Assembly: GCF_003111625.1 (NCBI RefSeq)
Contig: NZ_MZGS01000026.1
Location: 1 to 64,000 of the forward strand
Reading direction: 5' to 3'
Source of the DNA: Methanobrevibacter thaueri
GTDB lineage: Archaea; Methanobacteriota; Methanobacteria; Methanobacteriales; Methanobacteriaceae
DNA length: 64,000 bases
This document shows, in pieces, positions 19,564 through 28,977 of the stretch. How positions within the stretch are numbered: the first letter of the stretch is position 1; each line of letters begins with the position of its first letter. A model generated the notes under the pieces. The model was not told where the DNA came from. It saw only the letters and a list, made by a program, of their open reading frames with translations, and did no database searches. Made by a program: the position numbers and the translations under genes.

Positions 19564-20847
19564 GTGTATTCCATGAGCTTGATTTATTCCGGTTTAACCT
19601 CAATATTCAATAAAATCAGTGATGAACTTCGCAAATCATTCTTATTTACAACAATCTTTTCCATATTGGAATTCATTGAAGACCAGTGGGTCAACAGTTA
19701 TTTCAAAAGGTTTTATCCGGATGAAAACTTCCTAAACTTCCTGAACAAAAACATCATCCTGAAGGAACACATATTCAATCCGTTGATTGTGCTTTTTTTG
19801 TTTGCGATATTCCTGATACTGTCACTCAATCCGCCGTCCACCAGTTTGGTCATCACGCTGATTATCGCATTCGTCGGATTTTTTATCGGATCTGCAATAA
19901 TTCCAAGGCACGTCCCCATTAGAGAAGTCGTTCATTTCAATAGAAAGGACATATATTCCATTGGATTCTGCTTGATGTTAATAAGTATCGTATTTTTCTT
20001 CATAAGCGTCGCTTCCGTTGGAGGAATTCCGCTTTTAAAGCCTTCAATCAGATATCTCCTGAAACCTGCATTTACCATGCCGGTATTTTTAATCATTCCC
20101 GGCACATGCCTGATGGCCGGTGCCTACCTGAAGGATTATCAGGACAATGAGATTACCCGTTCACAGGCAAGATTCAGATTCATTTTTCTGCTGGTTATTG
20201 ACTGTGCATTTTTATTGCTTTTAGGTTATAGGACACCACTACTTGCAGCATTTCTCATCATAATTATCATGGGTTTCTATGGAAATATCGTTTCATTATG
20301 GGAAGTTGTGGTTGGCGCGTTGATTGGTATAGGTGCAATAATCGGAATTGGTTATTTTCGTTCACTTGGGGAGATGACAATAACCTCATCAACAAGTCCG
20401 TTTTACACACTTCAGTCAAGGGCAGATTTCACGCTGCACGTTTTGAACCTCCTAGACTTCATCGGAGGCAACTTCGGCCTGACACACGGACACCTCCTGG
20501 CAAGCTCCATTCCAGGCAGCGATCTGGGACCTAGGATGATGGTCGGAAAGCTCATCGCATGGAGAACTGAGGTCACAGTAACACCAACACTCATCGGCCA
20601 GATGGTGGTTGACTTTGGAAAGGTTGGAGTGTTCGTTGAAATGTGCCTTCTCGGATTCGTTTTGGGAATCGGATTTAAAATAATGCAAAAGACAAGAGAC
20701 TTTTTCTACATTGGAATCTACTCACTTATTTTAACCTACTCAATTTTAGGAATTGAAACAGGAATTTTAGACATTCAAGTCCTGATTTACTTTATCATAG
20801 CCGTTTTCATCTACTTAACTTGCGTCAAACGCTCTTTTTATAATTAG
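19564..20847 (+). CDS. oligosaccharide repeat unit polymerase-like membrane protein
   Basis: A 427-residue protein with about 10-12 membrane helices and a larger external loop at about 260-340 (SPFYTLQSRADFTLHVLN...GHLLASSIPG), the usual layout of Wzy-type O-antigen/oligosaccharide polymerases. The R-TPLLAAFLIIIIM segment near 220 matches that family's style. It may polymerise surface glycans. GTG 19564 or ATG 19573 are both possible starts; neither has a good Shine-Dalgarno, so coupling with the upstream gene is likely. Confidence 0.72.
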   Translation: MYSMSLIYSGLTSIFNKISDELRKSFLFTTIFSILEFIEDQWVNSYFKRFYPDENFLNFLNKNIILKEHIFNPLIVLFLFAIFLILSLNPPSTSLVITLIIAFVGFFIGSAIIPRHVPIREVVHFNRKDIYSIGFCLMLISIVFFFISVASVGGIPLLKPSIRYLLKPAFTMPVFLIIPGTCLMAGAYLKDYQDNEITRSQARFRFIFLLVIDCAFLLLLGYRTPLLAAFLIIIIMGFYGNIVSLWEVVVGALIGIGAIIGIGYFRSLGEMTITSSTSPFYTLQSRADFTLHVLNLLDFIGGNFGLTHGHLLASSIPGSDLGPRMMVGKLIAWRTEVTVTPTLIGQMVVDFGKVGVFVEMCLLGFVLGIGFKIMQKTRDFFYIGIYSLILTYSILGIETGILDIQVLIYFIIAVFIYLTCVKRSFYN

Positions 20848-20920
20848 TAATACTGAACTTCAAAATAATCATGCAAAAGTATTAATTTTGTATTACTATT
20901 TTTTAAAAATAATACTAAAA

Positions 20921-20947
20921 AGTATTACTTTAATAACATTTATATAT
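20921..20947 (+). promoter_or_regulatory. distal cbiM promoter with AGTATTACT-type element
   Basis: AGTATTACTTTAATAAC runs directly into the TATA box ATTTATATA. The same module, in the same orientation relative to transcription, precedes the operon at 46708 and the ncRNA candidate at 43.0 kb. A further AATAATACT and TATTACT lie just upstream (20890-20917). Confidence 0.65.
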
Positions 20948-21064
20948 CTTTATTTTTTTTAATATAAAATGTCAAGGATTAAAAAGGGATTAATACCATT
21001 TAAACATGATAAAATCCGAAATTAACTTGATATTACTAAAAAGAATAAAATATATTACCTTTAA

Positions 21065-21103
21065 GTAATACTTTATTTATAAGCAAAGGTGAAAAAGTAT
21101 TAC
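21065..21103 (+). promoter_or_regulatory. proximal cbiM promoter inside a 9-bp inverted repeat
   Basis: GTAATACTT (21065-21073) and AAGTATTAC (21095-21103) are perfect inverted repeats separated by 21 bases. The TATA-like TTTATTTATAAG begins in the left arm and the expected start site is near the right arm, so a bound regulator would block transcription. A metal-responsive NikR-like repressor is the obvious candidate for a nickel/cobalt transporter, but no regulator gene is in the window. Confidence 0.6.
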
Positions 21104-21127
21104 CAAAACATAAATGGAGGAATGAAT

Positions 21128-21760
21128 TTGCACATACCTGACGGATTTATACCTATAGCACAATGTCTAGTATACTATGTAATCTTGATTGTTGCATTGT
21201 ACTTCTCAGTGAAATGGGCAAGATCCAACTTAGATGAAAAACGTATACCTCTTTTAGCAGTTCTCGCAGCAGGTATCTTTGCAATCATGTCCATGAACAT
21301 GCCAATTCCATTTGGTACAAGTGGTCACATGGTTGGGGGCGCATTAGTTGCTATCGTATTCTTAGCACCTGAAGCTGCCGTATTAGTATTCACTGTTGTT
21401 TTACTCATCCAAGCATTAATCTTTGGTGACGGAGGTATTACAGCTTTAGGAGCAAACGTATTGAACATGGCAATCGTTGGAGGTTTTGTCGGTTTATACA
21501 CCTTCAAAGGATTGCAAGGAGCAATTGGAAAATACCCAGCAGCAGGAATTGCAGCATGGTTGGCAACTGTAATCGCAGCACTTGCATGCGCAATCGAAAT
21601 GGGTATTGCAGGAACATTCCCAATGAATATCGGTATCCCATCAATGGTTTTATATCACTTCTTCATTGGTATAATCGAAGCAGTATTGACTGTGATTGTT
21701 CTTGCAGCATTAGACAAATTTAGACCAGACTTATTGGCATGGAACCAAGGAGATGCATAA
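21128..21760 (+). CDS. cbiM: nickel/cobalt ECF transporter substrate-binding subunit CbiM
   Basis: The S component of the CbiMNQO importer, 210 residues with about seven membrane helices, GHMVGGALVAIVF and GDGGITALGANVLNMA motifs. In the CbiM/NikM family the metal is held by the N-terminal amine and the second-position His, so the protein must begin Met-His. The TTG at 21128 gives exactly MHIPDGFIP and has GGAGG seven bases upstream; the GTG at 21089 and the ATG at 21122 would bury the ligand. Nickel is the more likely cargo in a methanogen, cobalt possible. Confidence 0.95.
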   Translation: MHIPDGFIPIAQCLVYYVILIVALYFSVKWARSNLDEKRIPLLAVLAAGIFAIMSMNMPIPFGTSGHMVGGALVAIVFLAPEAAVLVFTVVLLIQALIFGDGGITALGANVLNMAIVGGFVGLYTFKGLQGAIGKYPAAGIAAWLATVIAALACAIEMGIAGTFPMNIGIPSMVLYHFFIGIIEAVLTVIVLAALDKFRPDLLAWNQGDA

Positions 21761-21761
21761 T

Positions 21762-22067
21762 ATGGAGAAAAAAGATATGACTTTAATTGGAGTTGCACTC
21801 TTAATATGTGTTATAATCTGTGTTCTTTCACCATACATAGCATCCGGTGACCCTGACGGATTAGAAAAATCCGCTGAAGATTCCGGAGTTGCTGAAGACT
21901 TTTCAGTAGAAGAAATCAATGGAATCCCTGATGCAATATTCCCAGATTATGCATTTGCAAATGACCCTGATAACCAAGTATTACAAATTGTTGCACTGGT
22001 TATCGGTGCGATCGTTACCCTAGCATTAGGTTATGCGGTTGCTGAAGTTGTAAGAAGTAGAAATTAA
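21762..22067 (+). CDS. cbiN: nickel/cobalt transporter accessory subunit CbiN
   Basis: A 101-residue protein with one helix at each end (about 6-25 and 75-95) and an outside loop containing DPDGLEKSAED, the PDGLE motif of CbiN/NikN. CbiN inserts into CbiM and is needed for metal loading. ATG 21762 follows the cbiM stop by one base; GGAG lies within the end of cbiM. A T-rich stretch follows at 22078-22097. Confidence 0.95.
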   Translation: MEKKDMTLIGVALLICVIICVLSPYIASGDPDGLEKSAEDSGVAEDFSVEEINGIPDAIFPDYAFANDPDNQVLQIVALVIGAIVTLALGYAVAEVVRSRN

Positions 22068-22179
22068 ATATTTAATTTCTATTTTTTCCCTTTTTTTAAA
22101 AGTAATTGAAATTTACTAAAATGTAATAAAGCAAATAATAATATATCATAATTTTTTAATATTTAATCAGTGAATAATT

Positions 22180-23010
22180 ATGGCAGATATAACACAGATT
22201 ATCAGATTTGATGACTTGGCATCACAGAATAGCCCCATCCACAATTTAGAGGGTCGGATCAAATTAATATCTACTGTTTTTATCATATTGGTCTGTGTTA
22301 TCAGCAAAGAGATATTCATACCTATTATTTTGGAAATCCTGTTGTTGGTTATACTGAAAATAGCCAACCTATCATATGCAGATTCCTTTAAAAGATTACT
22401 GATGCTGCTTCCTTTTGGAGGAGCAATAATAATATTTCAGCCGTTCATACAGCCTGGAAATATTCTTTGGAGTTATTCATGGCTACATGTTACCGATGTT
22501 GGGCTTAATTGGGCAATATTGCTTCTGGTGAGAATGATTGTGACATTGACAGCAATCATCATCTATTCCTCAACAACACCGCTTCAGGAAATGGCCAGCT
22601 CATTTAGAAAACTGAAAATGCCAAGAGACCTGGCAATGATACTGTCAATCATGGTCAGATTCCTATTCCTGTTTGTGGACGAGCTTGCAGCAATCAGAAA
22701 AAGCCAAAAGTCAAGGAATTTCAGCATACATTCCAAAAACACCCCTTATAAATGGAGGGTCAAACAGGTCGGATATACAATAGGAATGATGTTCTTGAAG
22801 GCATATGAACAGGGAGAGCGGGTCCACAAGAGTATGGTCAGCCGTGGCTTTTCGGATGCTTCCGAAATGTTTGATGAAAAGAGATCCCCTGAAAAGAGCG
22901 ATTACCTCTACCTTCTAACAATAATCGCCATAGTTATTGTGCTTGAAATAATCATATTCAAATACTCCGGACAATTAGGTTACTTTGGACAAAATTTAGC
23001 AATTAATTAG
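22180..23010 (+). CDS. cbiQ: ECF transporter transmembrane subunit CbiQ
   Basis: The T component of the importer, 276 residues, with about five or six membrane helices and two cytoplasmic coupling helices carrying Ala-Arg-Gly-type motifs: VHKSMVSRGF (about 208-217) and the earlier FRKLKMPRDLAMILSIMVRF. It transmits ATP-driven motion of CbiO to CbiM. It follows cbiN after 112 bases, with GTGA near the ATG, so it may also have its own promoter. Confidence 0.93.
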   Translation: MADITQIIRFDDLASQNSPIHNLEGRIKLISTVFIILVCVISKEIFIPIILEILLLVILKIANLSYADSFKRLLMLLPFGGAIIIFQPFIQPGNILWSYSWLHVTDVGLNWAILLLVRMIVTLTAIIIYSSTTPLQEMASSFRKLKMPRDLAMILSIMVRFLFLFVDELAAIRKSQKSRNFSIHSKNTPYKWRVKQVGYTIGMMFLKAYEQGERVHKSMVSRGFSDASEMFDEKRSPEKSDYLYLLTIIAIVIVLEIIIFKYSGQLGYFGQNLAIN

Positions 23011-23018
23011 GTGAAAAA

Positions 23019-23858
23019 ATGGAACAGATACATTTAGAGACAAAAAACTTATCTTTTACTTATCCTGACGGAACACAAGCTTTGAAGAATGTCAACATTC
23101 AAATCAAGAAAGGTGAAAAGATTGCTATCATGGGACCTAACGGTGCGGGCAAATCAACATTGTTCTCCCATTTTAACGGTTTGACAGAACCTACATCCGG
23201 CCACGTTGAGATAGACGGAGAAAAAATTGTTTTTGAACGTGATGAGCTGCTTAAGGTTAGGCAGAAAGTTGGAATTGTGTTCCAGGATCCAAATGACCAG
23301 CTGTTTGCACCTACCGTCAAGGAGGATGTTGCATTCGGACCCATGAATTTGGGCCTTGAGTATGATGAAGTTAAAAGAAGAATCTCCGAATCCCTTGAGA
23401 TGGTGGGCATGAGCGGCTTTGAGGACAAGACCCCTCATCATTTAAGTGGAGGCCAACAGAAAAGGGTTGCCATTGCAGGAATTGTTGCAATGAGACCTGA
23501 AATAATGATTCTTGATGAGCCGACTGCAGGGCTTGACCCTGAAGGTGTGGACAAGGTACTGGACATCCTGAACAATTTGAATAAGGAAGGAATAAGCATT
23601 GTAATCTCATCACACGACATCGAGATGGTCAATCACTTTGCGGACAAGATTTACGTATTGTATGACGGACAAATCATAGCCTCAGGAGACAAGCACCAAA
23701 TATTTTCTGATAAGGAATTGCTGAAAAAGGCTCATTTAAAGGCACCTGTGACAACTGAAATACTGTATAAACTAAAAGAAAAAGGATTTGATGTCGATAC
23801 TGAGAAGATAAGTATCGATGAGACAGTTGAAGAGATAATTAAAAGTAAAAAAAATTAA
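23019..23858 (+). CDS. cbiO: ECF transporter ATPase CbiO
   Basis: A 279-residue ABC ATPase: Walker A GPNGAGKST (about 38-46), Q-loop VFQDPNDQLF, signature LSGGQQKRVAIAG (about 140-152), Walker B MILDEPTAGLDP, and H-loop SSHDIE. Together with CbiM, N and Q it powers Ni/Co uptake. Eight bases after cbiQ. The end overlaps the convergent zinc-ribbon gene by four bases. Confidence 0.96.
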   Translation: MEQIHLETKNLSFTYPDGTQALKNVNIQIKKGEKIAIMGPNGAGKSTLFSHFNGLTEPTSGHVEIDGEKIVFERDELLKVRQKVGIVFQDPNDQLFAPTVKEDVAFGPMNLGLEYDEVKRRISESLEMVGMSGFEDKTPHHLSGGQQKRVAIAGIVAMRPEIMILDEPTAGLDPEGVDKVLDILNNLNKEGISIVISSHDIEMVNHFADKIYVLYDGQIIASGDKHQIFSDKELLKKAHLKAPVTTEILYKLKEKGFDVDTEKISIDETVEEIIKSKKN

Positions 23859-24052
23859 TTTGTTGATTTTCTGTTTCTGAGCTTGTCCTTAATTTTTGTG
23901 ATAAACTCAAATTCCTGATCAAGTTCTGGGGAATTTGCAAATCCGCAGTTAGGGCAATGGTAACTGTTGCAGTTATGCTTGCCGCAACTTGAACATCCTC
24001 TGTTTTCCAATTGGGTTTCATCAAACTCGAAACCGCACATTCTGCATTTCAT
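23855..24052 (-). CDS. small zinc-ribbon protein
   Basis: A 65-residue protein with CxxC pairs (CRMCGF, CSSCGKHNC, CPNCGF) that should bind one or two zinc ions, then a short basic helix (TKIKDKLRNRKS). Function unknown. It lies directly downstream of feoA on the same strand (54 bases), so it may belong to that transcript. Confidence 0.75.
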   Translation of the reverse strand: MKCRMCGFEFDETQLENRGCSSCGKHNCNSYHCPNCGFANSPELDQEFEFITKIKDKLRNRKSTN

Positions 24053-24106
24053 TATATAACACCGTTAATAAAATTAGATTAAAAAAATAAATGAAAAGAT
24101 TGAAGT

Positions 24107-24334
24107 TTATTCGACTTCAATATTTTCAGCTTCTTCTTTACGAAGACAAACGTCATATCCTTTAACACTCATTTCGATTGGATTTCCGAAGGTAGCTACT
24201 TTTTTAACAGTGATTTTTGCACCTTTAACAAAACCCATACCTAATAAGTGTCTTCTTAAATCAACATCGCCGGATTCATGGTATTTTACCAAAGTAACTG
24301 TTTCTCCCGGCTTAACTTCCTTTAAAGTTCTCAT
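24107..24334 (-). CDS. feoA: FeoA ferrous iron transport accessory protein
   Basis: A 75-residue SH3-like FeoA: LKEVKPGETVTLV at the start, then DLRRHLLGMGFVKGAKITV, the family signature. FeoA acts in the cytoplasm to support FeoB. GGTGAT is five bases before the ATG. Its promoter carries a degenerate iron-type operator, like the two feoB genes upstream. Confidence 0.93.
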   Translation of the reverse strand: MRTLKEVKPGETVTLVKYHESGDVDLRRHLLGMGFVKGAKITVKKVATFGNPIEMSVKGYDVCLRKEEAENIEVE

Positions 24335-24368
24335 TTTATCACCAAAATTATAATAATTTGCAATAAAT

Positions 24369-24407
24369 TTTTAGGTATACTTAACTTTGTAGCAAGTAAT
24401 ATATAAA
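24369..24407 (-). promoter_or_regulatory. feoA promoter with iron-type operator
   Basis: On the minus strand a TATA box (TTTATATA, plus coordinates 24400-24407) precedes AAGTATACCTAAA (24369-24384), a one-arm-degenerate copy of the TTTAGGTATACCTAAA palindrome seen elsewhere in the window. Position at the expected transcription start fits repression by a DtxR-family regulator. Confidence 0.6.
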
Positions 24408-24435
24408 TATTTAGTTATGACTAAAAATTTAAAAA

Positions 24436-24460
24436 ATGGATGATTTTAAAAATCATCCCT
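24436..24460 (-). terminator. hairpin terminator after feoB (first copy)
   Basis: GGATGATTTT and AAAATCATCC pair around a one-base centre; on the minus strand the hairpin is followed by ATTTTTTAAATTTTT. Confidence 0.55.
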
Positions 24461-24461
24461 T

Positions 24462-26480
24462 TTATCCAAATCCTGCTAACAAACCAACATTGTAAATCAG
24501 GAAGGAAACGATATATGCTGTTACCAATGTAATGGCACACATGGTTGCTGCCCATTTATAACTGTTGGTTTCTTGTTTGATAGCACCAATAGCTGCGAAA
24601 CATGGAGTGTATAGTAAAGTAAATGCCATAAATGCGTATGCAGACAACGGAGTGAAAGTATCATGTACCAATTGGGTGATACCCTCTTCGTCATCCTCTT
24701 CCATACCAGCTAAAGTACCGAAGGTTGCAACTACCACTTCTTTAGCAGCCAAACCTGCAATAATAGCTACTCCAGCTTGCCAGGTTCCAAATCCTAATGG
24801 TGCGAAAATTGGAGCGATTGCACCACCGATCATACCTAACACACTGTCAGCTGATCCGAATTCAACACCTAATGGGAATATGCTTAAAGCCCATAGCACG
24901 ATGGAACAGGCAAGGATAATAGTACCTGCTTTTCTTAAGAATCCTTTTACTTTTTCCCATGTGTGTAAGAGCACACCTTTAACGGATGGAACTTTGTAGG
25001 TTGGAAGTTCCATTACAAATGGAGTGGAGAGACCTTTAAACATTGTCCTTTTGAGGATTGCTGCCACGATAAGTGCCACAACAATACCTAACACATATAT
25101 TGACAATAAGATTGCACCGTGGTTGGCCTCAAAGAATGCGGCAATAAAGATTGCATAGATAGGCAATCTTGCGGTACAGGACATGAATGGAACAAGCATC
25201 ATTGCTAGCATACGGTCCCCTTCGTTTTCCATTGTTCTGGTTGCCATAATAGCTGGCACACCACAACCGAATCCTAAAATCATAGGGATGAAAGCCTTAC
25301 CGTGAAGGCCCACTAATTTGTGCATGAATATGTCCAAAGTGAATGCAGCCCTTGCGAGGTATCCGCAGTCTTCCAGAATACTCAAGAACAGGAACATCAG
25401 GATAATGATAGGCAAGAAAGTGAGAACTCCACCTACTCCTCCGATGATACCGTCACAGATGAATGATGCGAGGTATTCATTGGCAATGAAGCTTCCAACC
25501 CATTCGGCCAACATTCCGAATGCCTGGTCAATCATGTCCTGGAACGGAGCGCCCAGGGTGTATGTGAACTGGAACATTGCATACATGATTACGAGGAAAA
25601 TAGGAATCGCTAAAATCCTGTTGGTGACAATCTTATCTATCTTATCTGTAGTGGTTTCCTTTTCTACGGCAGGTTTTTTAACGGCTTCTGCCATTAAACC
25701 ACCGATAAATGCATATCTTGCGTTTGCTACAACCTCTTCAGCTCCTTCGTTGAAAATAGTGTGAAGGTGTCCTGCTACCTTATCGGTTTCTGTCATGATA
25801 GCGGACTTTTGAGAGGATCCTTGTACTTTTTCTATTACAATTGGGTCTTTTTCTAATAATTTGATTGCAGTCCATACTGATGGAACATCAAGTAAATTAC
25901 TGTCCTTTTCGATTAAAGCCTGCATATCGCCCAAATGCTCTTTCAATTCATTTCCGTATGATAGTTTTGCACTTGTGTCAATTGGGTTTGCGGCCTGCTT
26001 TTCAACGGTTGACAACAATTCATCGAAACCGTCACCGGTTTTTGCGTTGATTTCAACAACCGGAAATCCTAGCAATTCACTCATTAATTTTACATCAATG
26101 ATATGATCTTTTTTCTTTGCAAAATCGTTCATGTTAAGAGCCATTACAAGGTTGGCCCCTAATTCCATCATTTGAACTGTTAAATATAAGTTACGTTCTA
26201 GATTAGCAGCATCCACAACGTTTATAATAACATCAGAGCCGTCATCTACAATGAAATCTCTTGATACGATTTCTTCCATAGAATGAGCACTTAATGCATA
26301 ATTACCTGGCAAATCAATGACATCATAGTCATAGCTTCCATGTTTGAAATGACCTTCTGCCCTTTCGACAGTCTTTCCGGGCCAGTTACCAACATGTTGG
26401 CGCATACCAGTTAATCCATTAAAAACAGTAGTCTTACCCACATTCGGGTTTCCTGCTAATCCTACTATTAATTTTGTCAT
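24462..26480 (-). CDS. feoB: ferrous iron transporter FeoB (copy 1)
   Basis: A 672-residue Fe(II) permease. The N-terminal G domain shows G1 GNPNVGKTT (10-18), G3 DLPGNYALS (about 58), and G4 NMND (about 117); a helical spacer follows, then about eight membrane helices with two Gate repeats ([26 protein letters not shown] and the later [20 protein letters not shown]). ATG start with GGGAG before it. About 80-85% identical by eye to the next gene, so the two arose by tandem duplication. Iron-type operators flank its TATA box. Confidence 0.97.
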   Translation of the reverse strand: MTKLIVGLAGNPNVGKTTVFNGLTGMRQHVGNWPGKTVERAEGHFKHGSYDYDVIDLPGNYALSAHSMEEIVSRDFIVDDGSDVIINVVDAANLERNLYLTVQMMELGANLVMALNMNDFAKKKDHIIDVKLMSELLGFPVVEINAKTGDGFDELLSTVEKQAANPIDTSAKLSYGNELKEHLGDMQALIEKDSNLLDVPSVWTAIKLLEKDPIVIEKVQGSSQKSAIMTETDKVAGHLHTIFNEGAEEVVANARYAFIGGLMAEAVKKPAVEKETTTDKIDKIVTNRILAIPIFLVIMYAMFQFTYTLGAPFQDMIDQAFGMLAEWVGSFIANEYLASFICDGIIGGVGGVLTFLPIIILMFLFLSILEDCGYLARAAFTLDIFMHKLVGLHGKAFIPMILGFGCGVPAIMATRTMENEGDRMLAMMLVPFMSCTARLPIYAIFIAAFFEANHGAILLSIYVLGIVVALIVAAILKRTMFKGLSTPFVMELPTYKVPSVKGVLLHTWEKVKGFLRKAGTIILACSIVLWALSIFPLGVEFGSADSVLGMIGGAIAPIFAPLGFGTWQAGVAIIAGLAAKEVVVATFGTLAGMEEDDEEGITQLVHDTFTPLSAYAFMAFTLLYTPCFAAIGAIKQETNSYKWAATMCAITLVTAYIVSFLIYNVGLLAGFG

Positions 26481-26506
26481 TAACCATTCTCCCGTGTATT
26501 AACTTG

Positions 26507-26541
26507 ATGAATAATACCTTTCTTGAAAAATATTATTCATT
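26507..26541 (-). promoter_or_regulatory. stem-loop in the feoB copy 1 leader
   Basis: ATGAATAATA and TATTATTCAT form a perfect 10-bp stem with a 14-nt loop (about 26507-26541), 27 bases upstream of the feoB start, between the promoter and the Shine-Dalgarno. It could act on mRNA stability or translation; no function is shown. Confidence 0.4.
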
Positions 26542-26582
26542 ACTAAAAAAATTTTTTAGTTTAAGTCCTAATAAAATAAAAA

Positions 26583-26647
26583 TTAGGTTTGCCTAAACAA
26601 TTATTATATTATGATTTTTTGATATATAAATATTTAGGTATGCCAAA
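26583..26647 (-). promoter_or_regulatory. feoB copy 1 promoter flanked by two iron-type operators
   Basis: TTAGGTTTGCCTAA (26583-26596) and TTTAGGTATGCCAAA (26633-26647) bracket a minus-strand TATA box (TTTATATA, plus coordinates 26623-26630). The operator-TATA-operator layout is the same as at the three iron-type ncRNA promoters. Confidence 0.7.
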
Positions 26648-26742
26648 GTTTTTCCTTTAGTGATGAAGTTGGTGTCAATTATATTAAACGAAATCATTAT
26701 TAAAAAAAAAGAAATGTATTATCTGTTTGGAGGGATTTTAGA

Positions 26743-28764
26743 CTATCCGAATCCTAAAAACAGTCCAACATTGTAAATCAGGAACGAAACGATGTAAGCG
26801 GTCACAATTGTTATTGCACACATGGTCAACGCCCATTTATAGCCATTGGTTTCATGCCTAATGGCACCTATTGTACCTATACATGGCACATATAGCAATG
26901 TGAATGCCATGAATGCATACGCTGATAGGGGAGTGAAAAGGTCATGGAGCACATGATTCATTCTGCCGGTGTTCTCATCCCCTTCCATGCCTGAAATGGT
27001 ACCGAAGGTTGCAACCACAACTTCCTTGGCCGCAAGCCCTGAAATTATTGCCACAGTGGCCTGCCAGGTTCCAAATCCTAACGGAGCGAAAATCGGAGCG
27101 ATGAAGTTACCAATCATGCCCAGGTAACTTTCTGCGGACGCATACTTAACGCCTAATGGGAACATGCTTAAAGCCCACAATACCATGGAACAGACCAGAA
27201 TAACTGTACCTGCCTTTCTTAAGAATCCTTTTACCTTTTCCCAAGTGTGCAGCAATACACCTTTAATGGAAGGAACCTTATATGATGGAAGTTCCATTAC
27301 AAACGGAGTGGACAGTCCTTTAAACATTGTCCTTTTAAGAATTGCCGCAACAATGAGGGCCACAAGAATTCCCAACACATACATTGACAAGAGGATTAGT
27401 CCATTGTGTTCGGTGAAGAATGCTGCAATGAACACCGCATAAATCGGCAATCTGGCTGTACAGGACATGAATGGCACAAGCATCATTGCAAGCCTCCTGT
27501 CGTCCTCATTTTCTAATGTCCTTGTCGCCATGATGGCCGGCACGCCACAACCGAATCCCAAAATCATTGGAATGAAGGCCTTTCCGTGAAGTCCGACCAG
27601 CTTATGCATGATAATGTCCAATGTGAATGCAGCCCTTGCAAGATAGCCGCAGTCCTCCAGGACACTCAAGAATAAGAATATGATTATGATAATCGGCAAG
27701 AATGTGAGAACGCCTCCAACACCTCCAATCACAGCATCACAGATGAATGATTCAAGATATGGATTTGATATGAAACCTGCCGCAAAATTAGCAAGAATTG
27801 TAAAAAACTGAGCAATCAAGTTCTCAAATGGTTCTCCTAAAGTGTATGTGACCTCAAACATTAAAAACATGAGTATGAAAAAAATCGGAATCGCCAGGAT
27901 CCTGTTTGTGACTATATTGTCAATCCTATCGCTGATTGTTTCAGTTTCAACGGCAGGCCTTTCAACGGCTTCGGCCATCAAACCGTCAATGAATGCATAC
28001 CTTGCATTGGCAACTACCTCTTCGGGACTTTCCTTAAAGACATCGTAAAGGTGCTTTGACACCTTATCTGATTCTATGAAAATTTCAGAAGAGTATTTGG
28101 ATTTTTGAACCTTTTCAATTACAATGCTGTCCTTTTCAAGCAGTTTGACTGCTGTCCAGATTGAAGGCACATCCATCAGGGAATCATCCTTTTCTATTAC
28201 CTCTTGAATTTCCCTTAAATGGCCTTTTATCTCATTACCGTAGGATAGCTTTACACTGGAATCTATTGGATTTGCAGCCTGTTTTTCAACGGTTGTCAAC
28301 AGCTCATCGATGCCTTCGCCTGTCTTGGCATTGATTTCGATGATTGGAAAACCTAATAATTCACTCATCAGGTCTATATCGATGATATGTTTCTTTTTCT
28401 TTGCAAAATCATTCATGTTAAGGGCCAATACGAGATTTGCCCCCAATTCCATCATTTGAACTGTCAAATACAAATTGCGTTCCAGATTGGCGGCGTCGAC
28501 CACATTGATGATTACATCTGAGTCATCGTCCACAATGAAGTCTCTTGAAACGATTTCTTCGATAGAATGAGCGCTCAATGCATAATTTCCCGGCAAATCA
28601 ATAAGATTATATTCATATTCGCCATGCTTGAAATGGCCCTCTGCCCTTTCGACAGTCTTTCCAGGCCAGTTACCAACATGCTGGCGCATACCGGTCAATC
28701 TATTGAAAACCGTAGTTTTTCCGACGTTAGGATTTCCAGCCAATCCCACAATTAACTCTGACAC
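26743..28764 (-). CDS. feoB: ferrous iron transporter FeoB (copy 2)
   Basis: A 673-residue FeoB with the same domain order as copy 1: G1 [22 protein letters not shown], and Gate motifs [18 protein letters not shown] and [23 protein letters not shown] 28764 has GAGGAA six bases upstream; TTG 28767 is the alternative. The divergence from copy 1 is concentrated in the spacer (about 190-270) and in the loops around the first membrane helices, which could alter regulation or metal preference. Its promoter carries AGTAATACT elements rather than an iron operator over the TATA box. Confidence 0.97.
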   Translation of the reverse strand: MSELIVGLAGNPNVGKTTVFNRLTGMRQHVGNWPGKTVERAEGHFKHGEYEYNLIDLPGNYALSAHSIEEIVSRDFIVDDDSDVIINVVDAANLERNLYLTVQMMELGANLVLALNMNDFAKKKKHIIDIDLMSELLGFPIIEINAKTGEGIDELLTTVEKQAANPIDSSVKLSYGNEIKGHLREIQEVIEKDDSLMDVPSIWTAVKLLEKDSIVIEKVQKSKYSSEIFIESDKVSKHLYDVFKESPEEVVANARYAFIDGLMAEAVERPAVETETISDRIDNIVTNRILAIPIFFILMFLMFEVTYTLGEPFENLIAQFFTILANFAAGFISNPYLESFICDAVIGGVGGVLTFLPIIIIIFLFLSVLEDCGYLARAAFTLDIIMHKLVGLHGKAFIPMILGFGCGVPAIMATRTLENEDDRRLAMMLVPFMSCTARLPIYAVFIAAFFTEHNGLILLSMYVLGILVALIVAAILKRTMFKGLSTPFVMELPSYKVPSIKGVLLHTWEKVKGFLRKAGTVILVCSMVLWALSMFPLGVKYASAESYLGMIGNFIAPIFAPLGFGTWQATVAIISGLAAKEVVVATFGTISGMEGDENTGRMNHVLHDLFTPLSAYAFMAFTLLYVPCIGTIGAIRHETNGYKWALTMCAITIVTAYIVSFLIYNVGLFLGFG

Positions 28765-28889
28765 CAATAATTCCTCAATTTAAATTCAATAGCTCAGCTC
28801 AATAGCATATTATTATATTCAATTTATTTTATTTAAAATAGTAATACTAATGATGATTTCATTTTATAAATAGTAATAATGTAAGAAAA
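28765..28889 (-). promoter_or_regulatory. feoB copy 2 promoter region
   Basis: On the minus strand ATTACTATTTATAAAATG (TATA near 28861-28871) is followed by AGTATTACT (about 28850-28858). The nearest iron-type operator (28890-28905) lies upstream and also serves the divergent ncRNA. Control may therefore differ from copy 1. Confidence 0.45.
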
Positions 28890-28977
28890 TTTAGGTATAC
28901 CTAAAAAATAGAAAGCTTTATATACTATGGCAACCAACTTTAATACAAGTGACATAAATTTAGGTATACCTAAATTT
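28890..28977 (+). promoter_or_regulatory. iron-type operator-TATA-operator promoter
   Basis: A perfect 16-bp palindrome TTTAGGTATACCTAAA (28890-28905), BRE/TATA GAAAGCTTTATATA (28911-28924), and a perfect 22-bp palindrome of the same core (28956-28977) just after the expected start site near 28949. The core matches DtxR/IdeR-family operators, whose repressors bind with Fe2+ (or Mn2+). Confidence 0.75.
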
